Shown: piece by piece, positions 9,968-17,498 of the stretch
How positions within the stretch are numbered: position 1 is the stretch's first letter
Layout of the letters: every line of letters begins with the position of its first letter
NCBI RefSeq assembly: GCF_007827695.1
Contig: NZ_VITA01000006.1
Coordinates: 186,001 to 250,000 of the forward strand
Reading direction: 5' to 3'
DNA: 64,000 nucleotides
Source of the DNA: Sinorhizobium medicae
Lineage (GTDB): Bacteria > Pseudomonadota > Alphaproteobacteria > Rhizobiales > Rhizobiaceae
The notes under the pieces: model-generated
The model's input: the letters and a program-made list of their open reading frames with translations, nothing else
Databases searched by the model: none
What the model was told of the DNA's origin: nothing
Position numbers and translations under genes: made by a program

Positions 9968-10546
9968 TCAGAGCGGGGTGCGGTGGGAAGACGGGACAGC
10001 CTTTTCTTCATCCCGGCCGAGGCGAAACGATCCACCTTTCACGGCCTCGACCACTGCGGCCAAGGTGTCTTCGCGCTTATGTCCGTCGGTCGGAAGAACG
10101 TGCCGCTCGAGCGCTCCCAGCGACGAGAGCTGTCGATGCAGCGCCGTGATGGGTTCGGGATCGGTCAACGTTTCGCCGCCGCGCTGCTGGCAACGCCGGA
10201 TCGCGACATGGAGTGGTGGACGCAGAACGATGTAGTGGATCGGAGCCGCCATCCTCCTGAATGGCTCCAGGAACCAGGGTCCGATGATGCCGTCTACGAT
10301 GACGAAGTAACCACCATCGGCGTAAGCCGCGGCGGCTTTCGTCAACACATCGACGACCACGGTGTTTTGTTTATGGGCTTCAGCCAGATAAGGCGGTATC
10401 GCCCCATTCTTGATGAAATGCCAGAAGTCGTCGCAGTGAAGGTGGACCTTGGGTAATCCCGGCGCTGCGGCAAGCGCCTGCGCCGTCGTGGTTTTTCCCG
10501 AGCCGGGCGGCCCGGTGAGGATGAGAACTTCGCCCGAATCGTTCAT
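9968..10546 (-). CDS. P-loop kinase-like AAA family protein
   Basis: A 192-residue P-loop NTPase with Walker A TGPPGSGKTT at 11-20. After it come HLHCDDFWHF and a mid-protein VIVDGIIGPWFLEPF, the layout of small kinases and zeta-toxin-like phosphotransferases. The substrate is unknown. It is convergent with the sugar operon, and nolR lies upstream on the same strand behind a terminator, so it is probably transcribed separately. Confidence 0.65.
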   Translation of the reverse strand: MNDSGEVLILTGPPGSGKTTTAQALAAAPGLPKVHLHCDDFWHFIKNGAIPPYLAEAHKQNTVVVDVLTKAAAAYADGGYFVIVDGIIGPWFLEPFRRMAAPIHYIVLRPPLHVAIRRCQQRGGETLTDPEPITALHRQLSSLGALERHVLPTDGHKREDTLAAVVEAVKGGSFRLGRDEEKAVPSSHRTPL

Positions 10547-10565
10547 AGCGCCCCCAACACAGCAG

Positions 10566-10598
10566 AAAACAAAGCCCCGCCATCGAATCGGCGGGGCT
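10566..10598 (-). terminator. Rho-independent terminator of nolR
   Basis: AGCCCCGCC (10573-10581) pairs with GGCGGGGCT (10590-10598) around an 8-base loop. Read on the minus strand it is followed by TTTGTTTT. It sits 40 bp after the nolR stop. Confidence 0.8.
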
Positions 10599-10638
10599 CA
10601 ATCAGGCATTGCTGCCGGTCGACGGAGGTCTTGGGAGA

Positions 10639-10995
10639 TTACGCCGATTTGCGAATGAGAGGCTTTTCTTCCACGGCATTGGTTTGTTCGCCGTAGATTT
10701 CGGATAGTGCGCCCAGGATCTTCAAAACGGCGTCGGAAGAGCTCGAATAATAGATCGTCTGTGCGTCGCGACGGGTACTGACCAGATTCTGGGCACGAAG
10801 CTTCGAAAGGTGTTGAGAAAGTGCCGACTGGCTCAGCCCGACCTTATTGGCCAAGGTACCAACCGCCATTTCCTCCTTGACGAGAGAGTCGAGGATGAGC
10901 AGGCGTTTCGGATTTGCCATGGCCGAAAGGAAGCCGGCCGCTATTTCGGCTTCCTCGTGTTTTTCAGGCGGAAGAGGCTGCATCGTGTGCTCCAT
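10639..10995 (-). CDS. nolR: NolR, ArsR-family regulator of nodulation genes
   Basis: A 118-residue winged-helix regulator of the ArsR/SmtB fold. The sequence MEHTMQPLPPEK, PKRLLILDSLVKEEMAVG and the recognition segment VGLSQSALSQHLSKLR match Sinorhizobium NolR as I remember it. NolR represses nod genes and affects symbiosis and quorum-related functions. No metal-binding cysteines are present, as expected. The ATG at 10995 places the recognition-helix Gln at residue 56, the number I recall from the NolR structure; an in-frame ATG at 11007 is possible. A NolR-type site lies upstream, fitting autorepression. The frame is intact, unlike the 1021 lineage of S. meliloti. Confidence 0.92.
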   Translation of the reverse strand: MEHTMQPLPPEKHEEAEIAAGFLSAMANPKRLLILDSLVKEEMAVGTLANKVGLSQSALSQHLSKLRAQNLVSTRRDAQTIYYSSSSDAVLKILGALSEIYGEQTNAVEEKPLIRKSA

Positions 10996-11038
10996 GCGAA
11001 AATTCATCACACGTACTTATGATTGACGAAGCACGATC

Positions 11039-11054
11039 ATTAGCCGTGATGCAT
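11039..11054 (-). promoter_or_regulatory. NolR-type binding site upstream of nolR
   Basis: ATTAG-N9-AT is present on the plus strand at 11039-11054, an exact match to the published consensus (A/T)TTAG-N9-A(T/A). It lies 44 bp before the preferred nolR start, so it fits negative autoregulation. Confidence 0.65.
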
Positions 11055-11101
11055 AAAAGGGCAACCACCCACTGCAAGAAATGGGGGTAGCTAAGATGGG
11101 A

Positions 11102-11845
11102 TTAACGGTTAAGTTTTTTTAGAAATGGCCGTAATTCGGCTGTCTCGGCAAGGGGCGTATCGAATTCGAGGCGGCGCAGACGGTCCCCGTCCGAAAGGTC
11201 GAGACCCGCCGCATCGATGCCGACGATCTTCCAGTCGCCTTCGGGGGCGTGGCAATGCCCGGTTGCATAATGTCTCACGGCGTCGGCGTGATCACTGTTC
11301 ATGTGTTCTATCGCGCCGCCTTCCATTTCCGCAAGCGCGTCGGCGGCCGGTGAAGCGATGGCGAGGTCCTCTGCCGTCAGCACATAGGCGCGGCCGAAAC
11401 CGCCATTCAGGCTCGCCCGAAGCGGCTTGAGACGGAAGAAGCCGAAGTCCGGAAAATCGACATAAAGCTTGGACTTGGGGTGCCGGCGGAGGAAGCGCTC
11501 GCGAAGACGCTGGTGAAGGGGGCCATCCCGCGGAACCGCCTCCGCAGCGCATTGGACGGTCAGCCGAGGATGGGCGAGCGGGTCGCCTTTGCCAGGCTCT
11601 CCGGTCAGCAGCGAAGCGCGCCGGTCTGCGGTGAGCGCCTGCGTATGTGTCGATAGCCGCGACACCAGAATGACGGGCGTGCCGTCGATATCGATGCCGA
11701 CGAGGACGCGGCTGACGAAAGGAAAGCCGCCGCTCCCCGGTTCCGTCACGGCCAGAGCGGCGCTTCTCGCCGACCGAAGGAGCACCCGTGCGAGCTTGCG
11801 CGCCTCGTCATCCGTCTCGCGCAGCACATTGGGTTTTTCGCTCAT
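11102..11845 (-). CDS. HugZ-like pyridoxamine-5-phosphate-oxidase-fold protein
   Basis: A 247-residue protein with an N-terminal split-barrel flavin/haem-binding fold (residues 15-155, GFPFVSRVLVGIDIDGTPV and LSTHTQAL) and a C-terminal DUF2470-type domain around EHMNSDHADAVRHYA. This architecture is that of HugZ-family haem-utilisation proteins. Whether it degrades haem here is not shown. It lies between nolR and choV, and its start is 34 bp after choV, so it could be co-transcribed with the choline genes. Confidence 0.75.
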   Translation of the reverse strand: MSEKPNVLRETDDEARKLARVLLRSARSAALAVTEPGSGGFPFVSRVLVGIDIDGTPVILVSRLSTHTQALTADRRASLLTGEPGKGDPLAHPRLTVQCAAEAVPRDGPLHQRLRERFLRRHPKSKLYVDFPDFGFFRLKPLRASLNGGFGRAYVLTAEDLAIASPAADALAEMEGGAIEHMNSDHADAVRHYATGHCHAPEGDWKIVGIDAAGLDLSDGDRLRRLEFDTPLAETAELRPFLKKLNR

Positions 11846-11879
11846 GCTTCGTCTCCTTGCGACGGTCCGTCGTGCCGCG

Positions 11880-12929
11880 TCAGTTTTTGCTGCGGTGGCG
11901 CGTCAGTCCCTCGACGATGTTCTGCGCGTCGATAGTACCGACGACCGCGCCGTTGTCGACCACACCTATGCTGCCCGGCTGGCGCGACATGGCATCGAGA
12001 ATATCGACGAGTGGCGTGGTTGGCTTTGCGGTCGCCGTGACGCCGGTACTTGCAGCGGTTCGCCCGACACCGCTCTGCATCACATCCTTCGCCGTCAGCA
12101 TCGAAATCGGATTCATGTGCTGGACGAAATCGGCGACATACTGGTTTGCCGGGCTCCTCACGATCTCCTGCGGCGTTCCGCACTGGATGATTCTTCCACC
12201 TTCCATGATGGCGATCCGGTTGCCGATGCGGAAGGCCTCGTCGAGGTCGTGGCTGACGAAGATGATCGTTTTTTTTAACCGCCGCTGGAATTCGAGCAAT
12301 TCGTCCTGAAGGCGTGTGCGGATCAGCGGGTCGAGTGCCGAGAACGGTTCGTCCATCAGAAGGATAGGGGCTCCGGTGGCAAAGGCCCTGGCAAGGCCGA
12401 CGCGCTGTTGCATGCCGCCTGAGAGTTCGTTGACCTTGCGATCCGCCCATTGCGTAAGATTGACGAGTTCAAGCTGCTCGTCGACGCGCTTGCGCCGTTC
12501 GGCATCGGCTACGCCTGCCAATTCGAGCCCGAAACCGACATTGTCCGCCACGCTTCGCCACGGCAGAAGGGCAAACTGCTGGAACACCATCGAGACCGTA
12601 TGCATGCGGAAGTCCCGCAGAGACTTGGCGTTGCAGCGATAAGGGTTGAGAGCCCCGTTCCCGGTCTTCACCTCGACCTCGCCGCGCACAACCGGCGCAA
12701 GGCCGTTGACGGCCCTGAGCAGCGTCGACTTGCCGGAACCGGACAGCCCCATCAGAACGAGAATCTCGCCCTCGTTGATGGTCAGCGAAGCGCCGGCGAC
12801 CCCCAGGACCAGCCCGGTGGCAGCACCGATCTCGTCCCGCGTCTTGCCCTGATCGACCATTTGCGTTGCGATCTGCGGATTTTTGCCGAAGATGATGTCG
12901 ACATTCTTGAAAATGACGGCGTCGGTCAT
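11880..12929 (-). CDS. choV: Choline ABC transporter ATP-binding protein ChoV
   Basis: A 349-residue quaternary-amine ABC ATPase. Walker A GLSGSGKST is at 61-69, signature LSGGM at 169-173 and Walker B LLMDEP at 190-195. The C-terminal 90 residues hold a CBS-like region (GSIGVVDNGAVVGTIDA) typical of ProV/ChoV. It drives choline uptake for glycine betaine synthesis and carbon use. Its start overlaps the choW stop by 4 bases. Confidence 0.9.
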   Translation of the reverse strand: MTDAVIFKNVDIIFGKNPQIATQMVDQGKTRDEIGAATGLVLGVAGASLTINEGEILVLMGLSGSGKSTLLRAVNGLAPVVRGEVEVKTGNGALNPYRCNAKSLRDFRMHTVSMVFQQFALLPWRSVADNVGFGLELAGVADAERRKRVDEQLELVNLTQWADRKVNELSGGMQQRVGLARAFATGAPILLMDEPFSALDPLIRTRLQDELLEFQRRLKKTIIFVSHDLDEAFRIGNRIAIMEGGRIIQCGTPQEIVRSPANQYVADFVQHMNPISMLTAKDVMQSGVGRTAASTGVTATAKPTTPLVDILDAMSRQPGSIGVVDNGAVVGTIDAQNIVEGLTRHRSKN

Positions 12930-13771
12930 GCGCCTTCTCCTTCATCGGACGAACGGAAAAGGCGGTCGAGGACGATCGCAAGAATGACGATGCAGAGGCC
13001 GGACTCGAATCCCCTGGCGATGTTCACCGTGTTCAGAGCCCTGAGTACCGGCACTCCGAGGCCGTCGGCTCCGACGAGCGCCGCGATCACCACCATCGAA
13101 AGGGACAGCATGATCGTCTGCGTGAGACCCGCCATGATCTGCGGCATGGCGAAGGGAAGTTCTACCTTGCGCAGCACCTGCCAGGGCGTGGCGCCGAAGG
13201 ATTCTGCGGCCTCCACAAGCGCAGGCGGTGTCGAGATGATACCGAGCCGCGTCAGCCGGATTGGCGCGGGTATGGCGAAGATAACGGTGGCGATCAGCCC
13301 GGGTACCATGCCGAGACCGAAGAGAATCAGCGCCGGGATGAGGTAGACGAAGGTGGGGATCGTCTGCATCAGGTCCAGGATCGGGCGCATGAACGAGTAA
13401 ATCCAGGCGCGGCGCGCGGCGGCTATACCGAGCGGCACCCCGACGGCCATGCTGACGAAGGTCGCCGCAAGCACCAGGGCCAGCGTTTCCGTGGTCTCCT
13501 GCCAGTATCCCTGATTGACGATCAGCAGCATTCCGAGACAGGTGAAAACGGCAATGCCGATGGACCGGCGAAACCACCATGCCAGCGCCGTCACGATGGC
13601 GATGACGATGAGCGGATGCGGCGTTTGGAGAATGTAGAGCAGGACGGAAATGATGCCCGAAAGCACATTGGCGAGCTGGTCGAAGAAAAGGTCGAAATTC
13701 GTCGTCAGCCAGTCGACAAAGGCCTTCGCCCAGGCGCCGATCGGGATTGGGTTTTCAGTCAGGAGTTCCAC
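12926..13771 (-). CDS. choW: Choline ABC transporter permease ChoW
   Basis: A 281-residue ProW-type permease with several hydrophobic helices and a conserved cytoplasmic loop LVEAAESFGATPWQVLRKVELP (read in two parts around residue 200). It lies between choX and choV in the choXWV order known from S. meliloti. A terminator-like hairpin precedes it, so its expression is probably lower than that of choX. Confidence 0.9.
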   Translation of the reverse strand: MELLTENPIPIGAWAKAFVDWLTTNFDLFFDQLANVLSGIISVLLYILQTPHPLIVIAIVTALAWWFRRSIGIAVFTCLGMLLIVNQGYWQETTETLALVLAATFVSMAVGVPLGIAAARRAWIYSFMRPILDLMQTIPTFVYLIPALILFGLGMVPGLIATVIFAIPAPIRLTRLGIISTPPALVEAAESFGATPWQVLRKVELPFAMPQIMAGLTQTIMLSLSMVVIAALVGADGLGVPVLRALNTVNIARGFESGLCIVILAIVLDRLFRSSDEGEGA

Positions 13772-13822
13772 GAAACAGGGTCCCTCTTGCCAGGGTCAGC
13801 ACTCAGGTCGGAAGACCGGTGG

Positions 13823-13847
13823 AAAAAAGGCGGGGTGTTTCCCCGCC
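13823..13847 (-). terminator. Hairpin with U-run between choX and choW
   Basis: GGCGGGG (13829-13835) pairs with CCCCGCC (13841-13847). On the minus strand it is followed directly by six T. It is a canonical intrinsic terminator placed inside the operon, so part of the transcripts should end after choX. Confidence 0.75.
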
Positions 13848-13923
13848 TCACTGCACGCATCCCCATAACGCAGCCGATTGGAGCACGGAACATGCAGCAA
13901 TTCAAATGCTACGCGTGATCCGG

Positions 13924-14880
13924 TCAGAGGCCCAGCGCGCTCTTGACGGCGGCCGGCCCATCGCCGCCGTCCTTCGTGGTGACCCCCGCAAGCCACGGTT
14001 CGATTGCTTGCGGATTGTCCTTCAGCCACGAAGCTGCAGCCTTTTCCGGGTCTTCGCCATCGTTCAGGATCTTGCCCATGATCTCGTTCTCCATCTGGAG
14101 CGAAAACGAGAGGTTTTGGAGAAGCTTGCCGACATTGGGGCATTCGGTCGTGTAGCCGGCGCGCACATTGGTATGCACGGTGGCGCCACCGTAGTCGGGG
14201 CCGAACACGTCATCGCCACCGGATAGATAGGTGAGCTTGAAATTCGCGTTCATCGGATGCGGCTCCCATCCGAGAAAAACGATCGGGTCGCCGGATTTTT
14301 CAGCGCGGGCGACCTGCGCGAGCATGCCCTGCTCGGAAGATTCGACGACTTCGAAGCCCTTGAGATCGAAAGTGCCTTTTTCGACCATGTCGATGATCAG
14401 GCGGTTGCCGTCATTGCCCGGCTCGATCCCGTAGATCTTGCCGTCGAGCTCCTCCTTGTGCGCGGCGATATCCTTGAAGTCCTTGATGCCGAGCTCCGCG
14501 CCCTTGGCATTTGTCGCAAGCGTGTATTTCGCACCTGCGAGGTTCTCGCGTACCGTCTCGACGGACTTGTCTTCGCGATAGGGGGCGATGTCCGCTTCCA
14601 TGGTCGGCATCCAGTTGCCGAGAAAGACGTCGATGTCCTTGTTCTTCAGCGAGGTGTAGGTAACGGGCACCGACAGAACCTTCACGTCCGTCTCGTAACC
14701 GAGCGCTTCGAGGATGGTCGTCGCGGTCGCGGTGGTTGCTGTGATATCGGTCCAGCCGACGTCGGAGAAGCGGACCGTACCGCAGCTTTCCGGCTCCGCC
14801 GCGAATGCGGGTCCGGCGGTCAGGGTTGCCATGCAAACGGCACCTGCCAGCATGAATTCGCGAGAAAGTGTCCTTATCAT
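13924..14880 (-). CDS. choX: Choline-binding periplasmic protein ChoX
   Basis: A 318-residue binding protein with a signal peptide ending near AGPAFAA (residue 28). The residues known to form the choline-binding aromatic box in S. meliloti ChoX occur at the same numbers: Trp43, Asp45, Trp90, Tyr119, Asn156 and Trp205. This supports both the identity and the ATG at 14880, which has AGGGGA upstream. A longer in-frame start at 14952 would add a poor N-terminal extension. It delivers choline to ChoWV. Confidence 0.95.
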   Translation of the reverse strand: MIRTLSREFMLAGAVCMATLTAGPAFAAEPESCGTVRFSDVGWTDITATTATATTILEALGYETDVKVLSVPVTYTSLKNKDIDVFLGNWMPTMEADIAPYREDKSVETVRENLAGAKYTLATNAKGAELGIKDFKDIAAHKEELDGKIYGIEPGNDGNRLIIDMVEKGTFDLKGFEVVESSEQGMLAQVARAEKSGDPIVFLGWEPHPMNANFKLTYLSGGDDVFGPDYGGATVHTNVRAGYTTECPNVGKLLQNLSFSLQMENEIMGKILNDGEDPEKAAASWLKDNPQAIEPWLAGVTTKDGGDGPAAVKSALGL

Positions 14881-15108
14881 CGTTGTCGTTCCCCTGCCTC
14901 GTGTTCTTCTTAGCCAAACACCAATGAAGCTCGAATACAAGCACCTCGGCATTTAAAGAAGTGTATTGCCTCAGTACATTAAGGGGATGCACAAAGCGAC
15001 GTCGAATGTCGCAATGCTCACGAAATGCCGGCCTGCCGACGCGCCAGCCGAGGGACGAAGAGCGCAAGCCTCTCTGTCGTGCGGCCGATCGAAAAACCGG
15101 CCACCGCC

Positions 15109-15137
15109 CTTGTCGTTCCGTGCTAAACATCCTTTAT
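15109..15137 (+). promoter_or_regulatory. Candidate promoter for the 15-22 kb cluster
   Basis: CTTGTC (15109-15114) and CTTTAT (15132-15137) are separated by 17 bases, close to the sinorhizobial housekeeping consensus CTTGAC-N17-CTATAT. It lies 59 bp before the first gene of the cluster. The 316-bp gap between choX and that gene holds no other feature I can support. Confidence 0.5.
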
Positions 15138-15196
15138 ATGAGTGCAATCAAGGGCTGAAACAGTCGGCTTTCACTGCTGGCTTAGGGGAGAAGGCA

Positions 15197-16285
15197 ATGG
15201 CGACGCTTCAGAATTTTGACGCCGAGATCGATAAGACCAGGAATGTCGTCAAGGACATGCGCAGCAAGCTCGAGCAGTCCGGCGTCGTGCTCGATCAATT
15301 CGCCAAGGCGGAGACCAAGCTCGGCGATGTCAATTTCGATATCGAGAACGCCCGCATCCAGGACGTCGTCAACCAGCAGAAGGTGATGGAAGCCAACATC
15401 GCCGACCTGATCATCGGACTGGAAGATGCGACCAATGTCTTCGGTGCCGAGTTCGAGAGCATGAAGAGCTATACCGGCTACGAAAAGTTCATCGGCATCT
15501 TCTCCAAGCAGAAGATGCAGCGTTTGCGAACCGATCGCGTGCGCAACATGTCGCTTGCCGGCAACCTTCAGGAGCTGCTTTCGAAATCGGACACCATCGT
15601 CGGCATCCTCAAGGACCAGAGAGCGATCCTCGACCAGCGCTACAAGACCTCCGAACAGAGCCTCATCCAGGTGATCGAGCGTCGCAAGGGCACGATGGCG
15701 TCGCTGGAGCAGACTCAGAAGCGGATCGAGGAACTGAACCCGCTGCTGCTCGACATAGAGAACAGGATCGCAGCCTCGACCGACCAGAAGACCCGCACCG
15801 ACCTCGAAGGCGAGCGCTCGCAGCTTGCGACCGAATACAACGAAAAGCAGGCGAAGGAGCAAGAACTTCTGGCCGAGAGCCAGACGCTGGAGCGCTACAC
15901 GGCCATGTTCCAGACCTTCGTCGATTCGCTCAACAACCAGATCGCCGCCCAGAACACGCTGATCAACAAGCTGACGATCGACACCGAACAGCGCATCGTA
16001 CTTTACAAGGCGCTGGAGGATTCGCTGAAAACGGCTGCGCAGCAGGATGTGGCGCACAAGATCAACACGCTCGGCAGTCAGGTCGACACTGCCGCCGAGG
16101 AGACCATGGCGGGGATCGGAGCGGCCGCGCAGCGCCACATCGGCGACTTGCTGGAGATGCATGAAAAGAACATGCTTGCGACGCAGGATATCCAGCGGCG
16201 CAAGAAACTCGCCGACGACGCCTTCGCGCGCCGCTTCCAGACGGTGATGGACAAGCACAACGCCGCAAATTACGTGAAGCAGTGA
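15197..16285 (+). CDS. Coiled-coil protein of unknown function
   Basis: A 362-residue cytoplasmic protein with no signal or membrane segment. Long, charged, alanine/leucine/glutamate-rich helices suggest coiled coil, mainly about residues 150-270. The end is basic (RRKKLADDAFARRFQTVMDKH). The start at 15197 has AGGGGAGAAGG upstream; an in-frame ATG at 14966 would add an unlikely extension. It looks faintly like TelA/toxic-anion-resistance proteins but lacks enough identity to name it. It is the first gene of a same-strand cluster with an AAA+ ATPase, which suggests it is a scaffold or substrate for that machine. Confidence 0.8.
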   Translation: MATLQNFDAEIDKTRNVVKDMRSKLEQSGVVLDQFAKAETKLGDVNFDIENARIQDVVNQQKVMEANIADLIIGLEDATNVFGAEFESMKSYTGYEKFIGIFSKQKMQRLRTDRVRNMSLAGNLQELLSKSDTIVGILKDQRAILDQRYKTSEQSLIQVIERRKGTMASLEQTQKRIEELNPLLLDIENRIAASTDQKTRTDLEGERSQLATEYNEKQAKEQELLAESQTLERYTAMFQTFVDSLNNQIAAQNTLINKLTIDTEQRIVLYKALEDSLKTAAQQDVAHKINTLGSQVDTAAEETMAGIGAAAQRHIGDLLEMHEKNMLATQDIQRRKKLADDAFARRFQTVMDKHNAANYVKQ

Positions 16286-16346
16286 TCGGCAAGGCGGCGA
16301 TGACCCGATTTCCGACCGGCTTTCGGCCTTTGCCGGGAGAGTTGCC

Positions 16347-17495
16347 ATGAATACCGCCATTTCTCCGGCCGTCAGGCAATATTTCGGTTCCATCCGCGCC
16401 GCTCTGGCAGGGCTCGAGCTCTTCCTAGCAGACCGCAACTCGCCGCTTTACCGCAACAGCGTCGTCGGCGAGGTGATCGTTCCCTATCTTGCCCGGCTGA
16501 AAGCCTCGATCGCTTGCTGGGAAAACCGCATCGGGTTCGTGGAGCAGTTCCGCATCTCCCGCGCCGAAAGCGGCTTTCCCGTCTACCAGAACGTGTTGGA
16601 GCTCGAGAACGATCGGCGCGACGCGGAAAAGCGGCTCGCGAGCATTCCGTCCGCCGATGCATTGCGCGACGAAATGGTCGATTTCATCCTGAGGCAGAAG
16701 GCGTTCCCGGAGGCGCTTCAGGTCCGCATGGCCGAAAGGCTCTATCTGGAGCAGATCGGCAAGGGCGACATCTTCTCGCCCTTCGTCCTGCCGGAGACGA
16801 TCCGGGTTGCCGTCAACCCGAAAACGATGCGGCCCTATTACGTCGTCTCCTGGGGCGCATTCGACGGGAGTCAAACCCTGCCGATGGTCTATATGGCGAC
16901 GATCGAAGATTCCTCCGAAAACGTGATTGAAATGCTGGTGACGGAGGATGGCAAGCTCAATCCGGGCGTCGAGATTCCGTTGCCGGTCGGCGGCCTGCTC
17001 AATCCGCAGCTCGCAAGCCGTTTCGACGATTTCGCCTCCAAGAACAGCGCCTATTCGCTGACGCCGGTGACCATCGCCACCAATCTCGACAAGGATTTCA
17101 CGGAACTGCATCCAAAACAGCTTCGACGCATCGTGCTTGGCCCCTTCTATTCGGCGGGCATCACCGAGAACAATGCACGGATCAACGACATTCTCTCCCG
17201 GGTGCGAAAGAGTGAAAATGCCTGGCTGCTCACCTGGACCGTGCAGGAGGTCTTCTCCAAGGCCGAGCGGCCGGCGAAGAACGGCTTCTGGTCCTCTACG
17301 CCGGCGCAGGAGGAGTTTCACATCGAGACCTCCGATCTCGAGGCGGCGCGCATGGGCGTGAGCGCCTATGAGAAGCACGCCCTGGTCCCCCACGACGCCT
17401 ATCAGGCGCTCTATGCCTCCGGCGAGGCCGCCCAGGTCTTCGGCGATTACAAGGTGCATGTCATTTCCGGCAACCAGGTGGTGAGCGAGGTTTAG
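16347..17495 (+). CDS. Conserved hypothetical protein in AAA+ cluster
   Basis: A 382-residue soluble protein I do not recognise. Helical segments make up the first 150 residues; a beta-rich middle follows (MRPYYVVSWGAFDGSQTLPMVYMATIED) and a conserved-looking region LVPHDAYQALYASGE near the end. GGGAGAG lies before the ATG. It ends 3 bp before the AAA+ gene, so the two are probably translated together and may form a complex. Confidence 0.8.
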   Translation: MNTAISPAVRQYFGSIRAALAGLELFLADRNSPLYRNSVVGEVIVPYLARLKASIACWENRIGFVEQFRISRAESGFPVYQNVLELENDRRDAEKRLASIPSADALRDEMVDFILRQKAFPEALQVRMAERLYLEQIGKGDIFSPFVLPETIRVAVNPKTMRPYYVVSWGAFDGSQTLPMVYMATIEDSSENVIEMLVTEDGKLNPGVEIPLPVGGLLNPQLASRFDDFASKNSAYSLTPVTIATNLDKDFTELHPKQLRRIVLGPFYSAGITENNARINDILSRVRKSENAWLLTWTVQEVFSKAERPAKNGFWSSTPAQEEFHIETSDLEAARMGVSAYEKHALVPHDAYQALYASGEAAQVFGDYKVHVISGNQVVSEV

Positions 17496-17498
17496 GCC

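Noticed and set aside
15197..16285. Naming the coiled-coil protein TelA (toxic anion resistance)
   Set aside because: The overall helical look is similar, but I cannot see the conserved TelA blocks, so the name is not supported.
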